NCBI GenBank assembly: GCA_022184915.1
Contig: JAGTJU010000003.1
Coordinates: forward strand, 1 to 64,000
Reading direction: 5' to 3'
DNA from: Myxococcales bacterium
GTDB taxonomy: Bacteria > Myxococcota_A > Polyangia > Fen-1088
DNA length: 64,000 bases
Shown: in pieces, positions 15,973 to 23,810 of the stretch
How the letters are laid out: the number at the start of each line of letters is the position of its first letter
Position numbering within the stretch: position 1 is the first letter of the stretch
The notes under the pieces: generated by a model
Told to the model about the DNA's origin: nothing
What the model saw: the letters and a program-made list of their open reading frames with translations, nothing else
Database searches by the model: none
Program-made: the position numbers and the translations under genes

Positions 15973-18375
15973 CTACGGGCAGCTCGACAAACCGGCAATC
16001 CAGGCGTCGACCACCTGGGTGCCCTTGTCGTCCACGATGACCGAGCCGATGGCGGGCATGCGGGCGTTGCCCAGGGTGTGCATACGCAGGGACAGGACCG
16101 AGCTTTGCGCGGCCCCGGGAACGACGAGCCGCGCGCCCGCCACGTCCAGATCGCCAAACTCGGGCGCCTTGCAGACGTTCATCTCGGCGAGCGGAACGGA
16201 GAACCGCAGATCCAGGTTGCCGCGGCCCGTGCCTCCGGGGCGGTGACAGTTGGCGCAGTTGCTGTGAAGGTACGCCCGGGCCCGATCGGGAACGGACGCG
16301 CCCGCCTCCTCCACCGAGGGATAGCGCGGCCGTGAATCGGGAAGCCCCGTGAGCACACCGATCCGCGCGAGCGTCTCGAGTTGGTTCGCCACTTGCGACG
16401 AGCCGCCGCTGCCGTAGGTGAAGTCGTGGTTCAGCTGCCCCACTTCCAGGCCCAGCGCGCGCCCTGCCGCAGCCGTGTGGCAGACCATGCAATCGTCCCG
16501 GCTGGGGATGTTCCAGGTGCGGGCGTTCACCACCACGCTGCCCGCGCTCGGCAGCAGGAGAGCATCCGTTTGTTCATCGTTCCAGCGGTACGTGTAGCCG
16601 CCCCACGTGCCATCCGCGTGTTTCATGAAGAAGCGGGTCTCGAGCAAGCGGCCATCGCGGCGAAACTGCTTGATGAGCATGCTGCGGTTCGGGAACTCGA
16701 AGTCGCCATCGGGCTGCACCGTCATCGATGTGCCATCGGGAATCGCAAGCCAGCGCTCCTTGGCGGCCCCGTCCGACCACAGCGCGGCCGAAGGCTCGTA
16801 GGGAATCAGCCCGGGCCCGGGCTTCGATGGGTCTGTGCTGTTCATGCAGCCGGTTTGGCTGAGCCGCGCCGGGAAGTTGCCCTGCGGGCTCTCGGAGGTG
16901 TTGCTGAGCTTGTAAAGCGCGCCGTCCATGTCCACCGCGTAGATCTCGCCCGCGTTGTCTTCGCCGAAGGCGGCGAGACGGGACAGCGGCGTCGTGGCCA
17001 CCAGCACCTCCTTTTGCCACCCCTTCGCCCGGCGCAGCACACGGATCTGACGGCTGTAGTGATCGCCAAACAGGTAGTCGCCCTTGAGTGAGGGCAGCGC
17101 GCTGCCGCGGTACACGTACCCTCCGATCACGCTGCGCCCGTCTTGTTGGGGATAATCGTGGAGGGGGTCGGTGTAGCCCCCGTTGCAGCCGGGGGCGGTG
17201 GTGCGGTTGTCGCGAAAGCCTTCCTTGCACGGCCAGCCGTGGTTTTCTCCCTTGCGCACCAGGGCCACCTCTTCGCGCGCGCCCTGCCCCACATCCCCCA
17301 CGAAGAGCTCGCCAGTGCCGCGATCGAAGCTGGCCCGCCAGGGGTTGCGGAAGCCCCAGGCAAAGATCTCGTCGCGCCCCGCTTTGCCCACGAAGGGATT
17401 GTCGGGCGGGTTCGCGTAGGTGGCCACACCATCCACGTCGATGCGCAATACGCTTCCCAGGAGGTCTTCGATGTCCTGGGCGTTGTCCTCACCGTCGTTC
17501 TGAACGCCGCCGTCTCCCAGGGTGCCGTAAAGAAATCCGTCGCGCCCGAACCCTATCCAGCCGCCGTTGTGGTTGTTGCGCGGCTGAGGCCACTCGAGCA
17601 CCCGTTTGCGGTTGTCGATATCAATCAAAGTGCCATTCCACTGCGCGCGGGCGATCTCGCTGAAGAGGCCACCACGCGAAATCGTGTAGCTCAGGAACAG
17701 CTCTCCCGTGGCGAGGAAGTCGGGGTGGAACGCGAGCCCCAACAGGCCCCCCTCGCCGCCGGCAGCGACCGGCACGGTGCCCACCACCTTCGCATCGCTG
17801 CCGTTGCCGTTGGCGCTGAAGCGAAGGATGCGGCCGCCCTTTTCGATCACCCACAGATGGCCCGCATCTGCCGGCGCTTGAAACAGACCCACCGGCATCG
17901 ACGTCGTCAGCTGCGCGTACACACGCACGAGATCAATTTGGGTGTCGTTGCCCGGCGGCGCGGGGGCCAAGCAGCTTTCGTTCTTGGGCCGCGTGGCGAG
18001 TCCCGAGAGGGGCGGTGCGCCTCCCATGCCCGTGCCCGGCATGCCAGCGGTGCCCGGCATTCCGGCCATCCCCGGTGTGCCAGCGGTGCCGGGCGTCCCT
18101 GCCGTGCCCGGTGTGCCGGCCGTACCGGGTGCCCCTGCCGTGCCCGGTGCCCCTCCCGTACCGGGTGCCCCTGCCGTGCCCGGCGTGCCGGCCATGCCCC
18201 CCGAGGAGGCGGGGGCCCCCGAAGCGCCCCCGCGGTCAGGCCCGCTGCCGGCGCTGCCGCCGCCCGCCCCGTCGGTCGTGCTCGGGCCGTCATTGGCCCC
18301 TCCGCCCCCACAGCTTTGCGATAAACACGTCATCACGACGCTGAAAACCGCAATCTTCCGGTTGTCTCGCACCAT
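15973..18375 (-). CDS. PQQ-type glucose/sorbosone dehydrogenase fused to di-haem cytochrome domain, lipoprotein
   Basis: An 800-residue lipoprotein (lipobox at LSQSC, about residue 21). A Gly/Ala/Pro collagen-like linker (about 30-120) precedes a glucose/sorbosone dehydrogenase beta-propeller (about 145-490). A C-terminal domain with two haem c motifs, CMVCH and CANCH, resembles the SO2930-type di-haem family. Such fusions are expected to oxidise a sugar or aldose-like substrate with PQQ and pass electrons to haem; the substrate is not evident. AGGAGGAAG precedes the ATG at 18375. It lies 133 bp downstream of the response regulator in the same direction and may share its transcript. Its haems need a cytochrome c maturation system; a ccmE-like gene is at 62 kb. 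Confidence 0.85.
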   Translation of the reverse strand: MVRDNRKIAVFSVVMTCLSQSCGGGGANDGPSTTDGAGGGSAGSGPDRGGASGAPASSGGMAGTPGTAGAPGTGGAPGTAGAPGTAGTPGTAGTPGTAGTPGMAGMPGTAGMPGTGMGGAPPLSGLATRPKNESCLAPAPPGNDTQIDLVRVYAQLTTSMPVGLFQAPADAGHLWVIEKGGRILRFSANGNGSDAKVVGTVPVAAGGEGGLLGLAFHPDFLATGELFLSYTISRGGLFSEIARAQWNGTLIDIDNRKRVLEWPQPRNNHNGGWIGFGRDGFLYGTLGDGGVQNDGEDNAQDIEDLLGSVLRIDVDGVATYANPPDNPFVGKAGRDEIFAWGFRNPWRASFDRGTGELFVGDVGQGAREEVALVRKGENHGWPCKEGFRDNRTTAPGCNGGYTDPLHDYPQQDGRSVIGGYVYRGSALPSLKGDYLFGDHYSRQIRVLRRAKGWQKEVLVATTPLSRLAAFGEDNAGEIYAVDMDGALYKLSNTSESPQGNFPARLSQTGCMNSTDPSKPGPGLIPYEPSAALWSDGAAKERWLAIPDGTSMTVQPDGDFEFPNRSMLIKQFRRDGRLLETRFFMKHADGTWGGYTYRWNDEQTDALLLPSAGSVVVNARTWNIPSRDDCMVCHTAAAGRALGLEVGQLNHDFTYGSGGSSQVANQLETLARIGVLTGLPDSRPRYPSVEEAGASVPDRARAYLHSNCANCHRPGGTGRGNLDLRFSVPLAEMNVCKAPEFGDLDVAGARLVVPGAAQSSVLSLRMHTLGNARMPAIGSVIVDDKGTQVVDAWIAGLSSCP
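18010..18200. repeat. Minisatellite encoding a collagen-like (G-x-x)n linker
   Basis: Short degenerate repeats built on GTGCCGGGC/GTGCCCGGC on the plus strand run with 9- and 18-base periodicity. On the coding (minus) strand they give GTAGAPGTGGAPGTAG-like triplets between the lipobox and the catalytic domain of the dehydrogenase. Such arrays are prone to copy-number change. Confidence 0.8.
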
Positions 18376-18508
18376 CGGTACTTCCTCCTGGGCTCGCGCG
18401 CGCGGGCGCGCGGGCAGCACCTCCACCCCGCAAACCATGCGGGGGGGGCGCGCCCGAGGCCTTAGAGTTTACGCTCAGGCGGGCGGCAGGGCCACAGCCC
18501 CGTGGGCC

Positions 18509-19342
18509 CTACATGGTTTCGGTGCGGGGCACTTCGGCGAACCGATACCCCATGCCGCGCACGGTCTCGATCAGTTTGCCGGCGCTTGCGAGCTTGTCGC
18601 GCAGCCGCTTGACGTGGGTGTCTACGGTGCGTGTAGACACACCGGGCTTGTAGCCCCAGACATCGGAAAGCAGCTCTTCTCGCGAGCGCACGCGGCCGCG
18701 TGACTCCATCAGATAAATCAAAAGCCGCATCTCGAGGATGCTCACGTGAATCTCCACACCCTCGACGAAGGCGTGGTGTCCATCGACGTCCACCTCCAGC
18801 GTGCCCACCACCAGCTTGCGCCGCACGCGGCCCTCTTCGTTCCCTTGCCCCTGACCCAGGACCGGAGCCGGAAGGCTGCCGTCGACGGAAGGGTGCGAGC
18901 CTGTGGGCAAACGTGCGCCCCGGAACATCGCGTTGACGCGCAAAAGCAGCTCGCGCATCGAGAAGGGTTTGACCACGTAGTCGTCCGCCCCGACCTCGAA
19001 GCCCACCACACGGTCGATCTCGTCGCCCTTGGCGGTGAGCATGATGATGGCGGGTTGCACCTCGCGCTTTTGCGCGCGAATGCGACGACACACCTCCGTG
19101 CCCTGAAGGTCGGTGAGCATGAGGTCAAGCAGGATCACGTGCGGCTCGAAGCTCTCGTAGAGTTCCAGGCCTAGCTCACCGCTTTCGGCCGCCCGCACCT
19201 CGTAGCCTGCGGTCTGCAGGTTGTAGGTCAGAAGCTCGCGCAGGTCGGGTTCGTCCTCGACCACGAGCACGCGGCGCCCCGTGAGGCGAGACGAGGGCTT
19301 CAGAGAGGAAGAAGCCGCGGAGGTAATGGCCGAAAAGTCCAT
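18509..19342 (-). CDS. PhoB/OmpR-family response regulator
   Basis: A 277-residue regulator. The receiver domain (about 24-140) has the acidic pair in VVEDEPD, the phospho-acceptor Asp in LLDLMLTD and the conserved Lys in VVKPFSM. A winged-helix DNA-binding domain (about 175-270) ends in the typical VRGMGYRF. It is longer than PhoB (about 230 residues) because of an N-terminal tail and a long linker. No histidine kinase is adjacent. A triple Pho-box-like array lies 98 bp upstream of its own start, and matching arrays precede three other units of this block, so an autoregulated PhoB-like role is inferred. No clear ribosome-binding site is seen before the ATG. Confidence 0.88.
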   Translation of the reverse strand: MDFSAITSAASSSLKPSSRLTGRRVLVVEDEPDLRELLTYNLQTAGYEVRAAESGELGLELYESFEPHVILLDLMLTDLQGTEVCRRIRAQKREVQPAIIMLTAKGDEIDRVVGFEVGADDYVVKPFSMRELLLRVNAMFRGARLPTGSHPSVDGSLPAPVLGQGQGNEEGRVRRKLVVGTLEVDVDGHHAFVEGVEIHVSILEMRLLIYLMESRGRVRSREELLSDVWGYKPGVSTRTVDTHVKRLRDKLASAGKLIETVRGMGYRFAEVPRTETM

Positions 19343-19440
19343 GTTGGGGGAGAAACGCGGAGGCTCGAGTGCGCGCCGGGGAACGCCCCCAACGGCGTCG
19401 GCAAAGTTAGGCGCGGTCCGTAGCGTTCCCGCGATCAGCT

Positions 19441-19469
19441 GGCAACAGTTCTGTGACGGAACGGTGACC
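19441..19469 (-). promoter_or_regulatory. Pho-box-like triple repeat upstream of the response regulator
   Basis: On the minus strand GGTCACC (19469-19463), CGTCACA (19458-19452) and TGTTGCC (19447-19441) are direct repeats with an exact 11-bp period, directed at the response regulator gene 98 bp away. The position fits autoregulation. Confidence 0.55.
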
Positions 19470-19526
19470 GTTGCTCGACGCGGCCCCAGCGCTGCGCCCC
19501 CGGGCGCCCGGCGCTCCCTCTCGGGG

Positions 19527-20393
19527 TCAGCTCGTGCAGCGCGACTTGTCTTTTTCGAGGCTCTTCAAGGACTTGGCTTGCTCGCGGGCGTCTTGTGCCC
19601 GCGGCGAGCGCCGGTAGCGCTTGGCCAAATCGAGGAAAATGGCTTCCGCGTCGCCACAGAACTTCAGCTCGACGAAGGCCAAGCCCAGTTGGAACATCGC
19701 CTCGGGAATCTCGGAGGACTTCGGGTAGGCCTCCAACACCTTTTGGAACTCGGCGGCAGCCTGGGTGTGTTTGCCCTCTTCCGCGAAGCTCTTGCCCACC
19801 AAGATGTAGGCCGCGGCTCCCCGCGGGTCCTGGGGGAATCGCTTGACGAACTCGCGCAGGTAGCGGCGGGCCTCGGCCCGGTCAGCCGCCTTCAGCTTCT
19901 CCTGGGCCCCTGCCCACAGGGCGTCCTTGTCGTCGGGCATCGCGGGAGCCACCTTGTCGACGATCTTCTGCTGGTTCTGCTCCAGCAGCGAAAGCCGCTC
20001 GTCCACGCGCCCCCCCGCGGTCTGAAGCTGTTCGAGCAAGTACCGGAGCTCTTCGAGCTTGCCGTGCAGTTGGTTGAGCTCCTGCCCCTGGCGCTCGACC
20101 TGCGTGCCCAGGTCCGCCGAGTTGCGCGAAAGCAGGGCCGTGGCCTCGTCGAGGACTTGACGCATGCGATCCATGGCCATGTTGGCTTCGGCGTAGCGCT
20201 TGTCCATGACGTCGATGCGCTCCTTGAGCCGCGCCGTCGCGGAGCGCATCGCGGCCCCCTCGCTGGAGGTCACGCATCCCGAAACGAACAAAAGGGCGCA
20301 GCCAGCCACCCAAAGGGAGGTCCAGCGGCGCCCGTGCGGGAGGCTCGGCCGTGGAAGACGGCACGAGCCCATGCGTGAGTTCACGTTGCCCAC
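19527..20393 (-). CDS. cpoB: CpoB/YbgF-like cell-division coordinator, lipoprotein
   Basis: A 288-residue lipoprotein (lipobox LLFVSGC, Cys at about 40) with a coiled coil (about 50-150) and C-terminal TPRs (about 160-280), the layout of YbgF/CpoB, which links peptidoglycan synthesis with outer-membrane constriction through the Tol-Pal system. E. coli CpoB is a soluble periplasmic protein, so the lipobox is a variation. The GTG start at 20393 is chosen because GAGGGG lies just upstream, directly behind the stop of the pal gene. The two genes form an operon; tolQRAB are not in the window. Confidence 0.82.
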   Translation of the reverse strand: MGNVNSRMGSCRLPRPSLPHGRRWTSLWVAGCALLFVSGCVTSSEGAAMRSATARLKERIDVMDKRYAEANMAMDRMRQVLDEATALLSRNSADLGTQVERQGQELNQLHGKLEELRYLLEQLQTAGGRVDERLSLLEQNQQKIVDKVAPAMPDDKDALWAGAQEKLKAADRAEARRYLREFVKRFPQDPRGAAAYILVGKSFAEEGKHTQAAAEFQKVLEAYPKSSEIPEAMFQLGLAFVELKFCGDAEAIFLDLAKRYRRSPRAQDAREQAKSLKSLEKDKSRCTS

Positions 20394-20405
20394 GCGCCCC
20401 TCAGC

Positions 20406-21173
20406 TCACTGCCATTCGAGGTCGACGCGGCGGTCGCGCGACCAACCTGCTTCATTGCTCCCGGTGGCGTCGAGCGAGCCACGTGGCAGGGGCCGGAGCC
20501 GGCCACCGGCGATGCCGAGACGCTCGAGGTAGTCCTTCACGGAGCGCGCGCGGCGGTCGGACAGAGCCAAGTTGTACTCGTCCGTGCCGCGAGGATCGGC
20601 ATGGCCGACGAGGCTCACGGGGCGGTCCGCCTTCTTCAGGCACTGGGCGTTTTGAGCCAGAGCGTTGCTGGCCTCGTTGGAAAGGCCGGCGTCGTCGAAT
20701 GCGAAGTAAACAGGGCTGAGCGGACAAGGCGGACCCGCGTTGGCGCCGGTCGACATGGCCACACAGCGACCTTTCACGCAGTCCTTGTCCTGGGGGCAAT
20801 CGTCGTCGGAGGCGCATTGCGGTTGCCCACACTGCCCTTCGAGGCAGATGAGGCCCGACGGACACTCGCCATCGTCGGCGCAGGCGCGGCAGCGGTTCGC
20901 GATGCACTCTTGACCCGTGGGGCACTGCGCCTTGTCGGTGCAGTAACCCTCGATGGCATCGCACTTGCCTTCGTTACACTCGAAACCTGGCTGGCAGTCG
21001 TTGGCGCTGCGGCACTGCTGGCATTTGCGCTCGATGCAGAACTCGCTTTCTTTGCAGTCCTTATCGGTGTCGCAGTTCGGGTAGTCGGGTTTACAACCGG
21101 TCATGGTCGAGACGGTCAAGACCACGGCGGTCACGAGAAGGCCGAGCGTCAGCTGTGCAGAAGAGTTTCGCAT
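20406..21173 (-). CDS. pal: Pal-like lipoprotein with Cys-rich N-terminal repeats and OmpA domain
   Basis: A 255-residue lipoprotein (lipobox TMTGC, about residue 27). Residues 30-140 hold about five short Cys-rich repeats (CxxDxDC, CxxGxxC); the C-terminal 100 residues are an OmpA/Pal peptidoglycan-binding domain with GHADPRGTDEYNLALSDRRA and a final RRVDLEW. Standard Pal has no Cys-rich insert, so this is a lineage-specific form. GAGGTGG before the ATG at 21173 fixes the start. It is followed 12 bases later by cpoB, which supports the Pal assignment. It should tether the outer membrane to the cell wall. Confidence 0.85.
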   Translation of the reverse strand: MRNSSAQLTLGLLVTAVVLTVSTMTGCKPDYPNCDTDKDCKESEFCIERKCQQCRSANDCQPGFECNEGKCDAIEGYCTDKAQCPTGQECIANRCRACADDGECPSGLICLEGQCGQPQCASDDDCPQDKDCVKGRCVAMSTGANAGPPCPLSPVYFAFDDAGLSNEASNALAQNAQCLKKADRPVSLVGHADPRGTDEYNLALSDRRARSVKDYLERLGIAGGRLRPLPRGSLDATGSNEAGWSRDRRVDLEWQ

Positions 21174-21484
21174 GTTTCCCACCTCAGTCAGGGAGCGCCG
21201 CAACCCTAGGGGAGGTGAACGCGTGTGTCAATACGCCGACATCGCGGCGTGGCCTGGCTTCCGAAAGCACGACATCGGGTCATCTGCGGGCGCGTGGATG
21301 CCGTCCAAAGGGGCGCTGTGTCACGCCTCCAGCGGGGGCGGGGTCAGCCGATGACGAATCCGAAAGGCGGCAGGGTCGCGCGACCTCCGGTCGTATTCTT
21401 CACGGGGCACGCCGGGTTTCGATGCCAGGCGGCTCGAGATCGTGCTATGCCGTGTGAGGTTCACCACCTACGCCCGAACGTCTG
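21174..21484. other. Divergent intergenic region between pal and dedA
   Basis: A 311-bp stretch that must contain the promoters of the pal-cpoB operon (minus) and dedA (plus). I found no convincing -35/-10 pair, Pho-box-like array, RNA structure or short gene. Several short frames are open but have no ribosome-binding site or family resemblance. Confidence 0.5.
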
Positions 21485-22174
21485 ATGGATTGGTTTCTGG
21501 CCCACCTGACTTCGCTGTCCTCCGGTTCGGTTTACCTCACGTTGGGCGGAATCCTTCTGCTCTGCGGCCTGGGGCTTCCGATCCCGGAGGACATCTCGCT
21601 CATCTCCGCTGGCTACCTCGCCCACCTGGGCCTGGTGGACGTGCATCGTGTGTTCCTGCTGTGTTTCGCGGCGGTGCTTCTTGGCGACCTGCTCGCCTTC
21701 AGCATGGGCCGCTGGTTCGGTCAGGCGGTGCTGCGCTGGAAGCGGACCCAGAAACACTTCAGCCCCCGCAAGCAGCGCCGCGTGAGGGCCTACTTCCGCA
21801 AGTTCGGGAGCAAGGTGATCTTCATCGCGCGGTTTTTGCCAGGGCTACGTTTTTCGATCTTCTTTTCGGCCGGGTGTTTGCGCGTCCGGCCCTCGACCTT
21901 TCTCATCTACGACGGACTCGCGGCCCTGGTGTCGGTGCCCGTGCTGGTGTACCTCGCCTACGCCTTCGGTGACCACATCGACCACGTCATCGCGTGGTCC
22001 CGTCGTTCGGAGTACGGCATCCTGGCGGTCTTTCTGGTGGTGACGGTGGTGGTCCTGGTCAAGATTGCGAAGCAACGGCGCGCCGAACGACGCGGCTGTG
22101 CGGCGCTCGAGAAGGCCGCCAGCTTGGCATCGCCCCCCCACGCACCGAAGCGCTCGGCCAACGAGCAAGCGTAA
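21485..22174 (+). CDS. DedA family inner-membrane protein
   Basis: A 229-residue membrane protein with about five hydrophobic segments. It has DedA hallmarks: GLPIPEDISLISAGYL near the N terminus, GDLLAFSMGRWFG, and the FxRFxPGxR motif (ARFLPGLRFSIFFSAG) around 115-130. DedA proteins are proton-dependent lipid transporters or flippases needed for envelope homeostasis. The tail after about 200 is basic and low-complexity. No clear ribosome-binding site is visible; the start is the first ATG matching the family N terminus. Confidence 0.88.
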   Translation: MDWFLAHLTSLSSGSVYLTLGGILLLCGLGLPIPEDISLISAGYLAHLGLVDVHRVFLLCFAAVLLGDLLAFSMGRWFGQAVLRWKRTQKHFSPRKQRRVRAYFRKFGSKVIFIARFLPGLRFSIFFSAGCLRVRPSTFLIYDGLAALVSVPVLVYLAYAFGDHIDHVIAWSRRSEYGILAVFLVVTVVVLVKIAKQRRAERRGCAALEKAASLASPPHAPKRSANEQA

Positions 22175-22239
22175 GAGAGACCAAGTGGCCGGCGGGGCCC
22201 CCGACCGCGCCGCCTCATCTGCCGGCGCGCCCGCGACCG

Positions 22240-22956
22240 TCAGGGAAAGCGCACCTGTACACCCGCTCCCAGGTCGGCTTCGATGCGAAACCAACGCTTG
22301 AAGCCAAACGTGGCCCCCACCTGAGCGAAAAAGCCGATGTTGCGGATGGGGTCGTACATGAAGCCCAGGCCCACGCGGGCGCCGACGTCCGTGCGGGAGA
22401 CCGTGCCTCGCTGGTCGGTGCTGTCGTAAACACCTTGAACGAGTGTGTAGAACTTCAGGGCTTCGTCTTGGTCGAGCCAGATGCGAAGTCCCGGCATCAG
22501 GGCGAACTGCCGGGTGCTCGTGAAGTCCTTTTCGATGCCCAGGCGGGTGGCCACCACGAGGTCGAGCCGGGTGCTGAGTCCGTAAGACGCCTCGAGGTCG
22601 ACGAAGGTGGGGCTGCGCGCCGTGCACACGCGCTTGTCGGCGTTTTCCTCGTCGCCGCAGTCGATGTTTTCTTCGTAGGGCACGACCATCCGGTAGCCCG
22701 AACCCACGAGCAGCGACAAGCCCAGCTGGCCCTTGTGATGGTAGGTGGGCCCCCAGGTGGGCGAAGGGGACGAGGAAAGCGGCGTCAGGCTGCTTTCGGA
22801 GGCGGCGGGCGGCGGCACCCCCTCCTGCGGCGCGGGGCTGCCGTCCTGCGCCCACGCGGACACCGGCGCCAGGAAACACGCGACGAAGCCCGCCGCGAGG
22901 GCCATACTCACCGCGCACACCAATCGAAAGCCAGCACAGGACGTAGAACGGACCAT
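22240..22956 (-). CDS. Putative outer-membrane beta-barrel protein
   Basis: A 238-residue exported protein: signal peptide (about 8-37, ending APVSAWAQ), Pro/Ser linker (about 38-65), then alternating amphipathic beta-strands with many aromatic residues and Gly, typical of a small barrel. One loop contains two Cys. The chosen ATG places a positively charged n-region before the hydrophobic core; a longer frame runs into the neighbouring gene. It is divergent from the DUF4159 gene, start codons 41 bp apart. No specific family recognised. Confidence 0.65.
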   Translation of the reverse strand: MVRSTSCAGFRLVCAVSMALAAGFVACFLAPVSAWAQDGSPAPQEGVPPPAASESSLTPLSSSPSPTWGPTYHHKGQLGLSLLVGSGYRMVVPYEENIDCGDEENADKRVCTARSPTFVDLEASYGLSTRLDLVVATRLGIEKDFTSTRQFALMPGLRIWLDQDEALKFYTLVQGVYDSTDQRGTVSRTDVGARVGLGFMYDPIRNIGFFAQVGATFGFKRWFRIEADLGAGVQVRFP

Positions 22957-22997
22957 GTCAGCGGCGAGTATCGACCGGGCCGGGGAGATTTTCCACT

Positions 22998-23810
22998 GTG
23001 AGTGACGCGCCCTCGCCTGCCCACCCCATGACGGGCGCGTCCCTGCCGCGCCGGCGTTTCCTCGGGGGGGTCTCGGGGCTGGCGGCCGGGGCCGGCATGG
23101 GCCTTGTCTCACAACGCGCCCGGGGGGCGGGACGGCAGGCGCGCTTTCGCTTGGTGCGGCTGCAGCTGCCGGGGCTTCCCGATCCGCGACCCACGGCGCT
23201 CAAACGCTGGTCCTGGGAGCTCGAGGCCCGTACCAGCTTGGAGCCCGCGAGCGAGCCCGCGGCGCTGCGCCCCCTGGATCCCGAGCTCTTCCACGCCCCG
23301 CTCTTGGTCTTGAGTGGCGACCAAGCGTTCACGCCGCCGTCCGACGCGGAGGTGACCCGGCTTCGCAGGTTCCTCACCTTCGGCGGGTTTCTCTTCGTGG
23401 ATTCGGCCGAGGGGCGCGCCGGGGGCGGCTTCGACGGGTCCGTTCGCAAGCTGCTCGCGCGGCTCTTGCCCACCGACTTACCGGAGCGCGTGCCCGAAGA
23501 CCACGTCCTGTGGCGCACGTTCTACAACTTGCACGCGCCCGCCGGCCGCATCATGGCGGCGCCCTATGTGGAAGCCGTCACCCGCGACAAGCGGATCGTG
23601 GTGCTCTACAGCCAAAACGATCTGTGTGGTGCGCTCGCGCGGGACGGCTTCGGGCGCTACGAACACGAGGTGATCCCGGGAGGGGAAACGCAAAGAGAGC
23701 ATGCCCTGCGTTTTGCAGTCAACCTCACCATGTACGCCCTGTGCCTCGACTACAAGGAAGAGCAGGCTCACATCGAGTTCATCCTGCGCACCCGAAGGTC
23801 CCGTTTCTAG
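22998..23810 (+). CDS. DUF4159 domain protein with Tat-like signal
   Basis: A 270-residue protein beginning with GTG. The N terminus carries a twin-arginine-like motif (PRRRFLGGVSG) and a hydrophobic stretch, then a DUF4159 domain (about 45-265). The conserved core includes TFGGFLFVDSAEG, EDHVLWRTFYNL and SQNDLCGALARDG. DUF4159 genes commonly sit next to VWA/BatA-type membrane proteins in clusters with MoxR ATPases. Here the partner follows directly: the TAG stop is immediately followed by the ATG of the next gene. Biochemical role unknown. Confidence 0.8.
   Translation: MSDAPSPAHPMTGASLPRRRFLGGVSGLAAGAGMGLVSQRARGAGRQARFRLVRLQLPGLPDPRPTALKRWSWELEARTSLEPASEPAALRPLDPELFHAPLLVLSGDQAFTPPSDAEVTRLRRFLTFGGFLFVDSAEGRAGGGFDGSVRKLLARLLPTDLPERVPEDHVLWRTFYNLHAPAGRIMAAPYVEAVTRDKRIVVLYSQNDLCGALARDGFGRYEHEVIPGGETQREHALRFAVNLTMYALCLDYKEEQAHIEFILRTRRSRF

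Noticed and set aside
18010-18200. Periodic repeats that at first suggest a CRISPR array.
   Set aside because: Repeats are 9-18 bases, degenerate, without unique spacers, and lie in frame inside a coding sequence as collagen-like triplets.
18426-18444. 7-bp GC hairpin between the response regulator and the dehydrogenase.
   Set aside because: Not followed by T residues on the minus strand, so not called a terminator; it leaves cotranscription of the two genes open.
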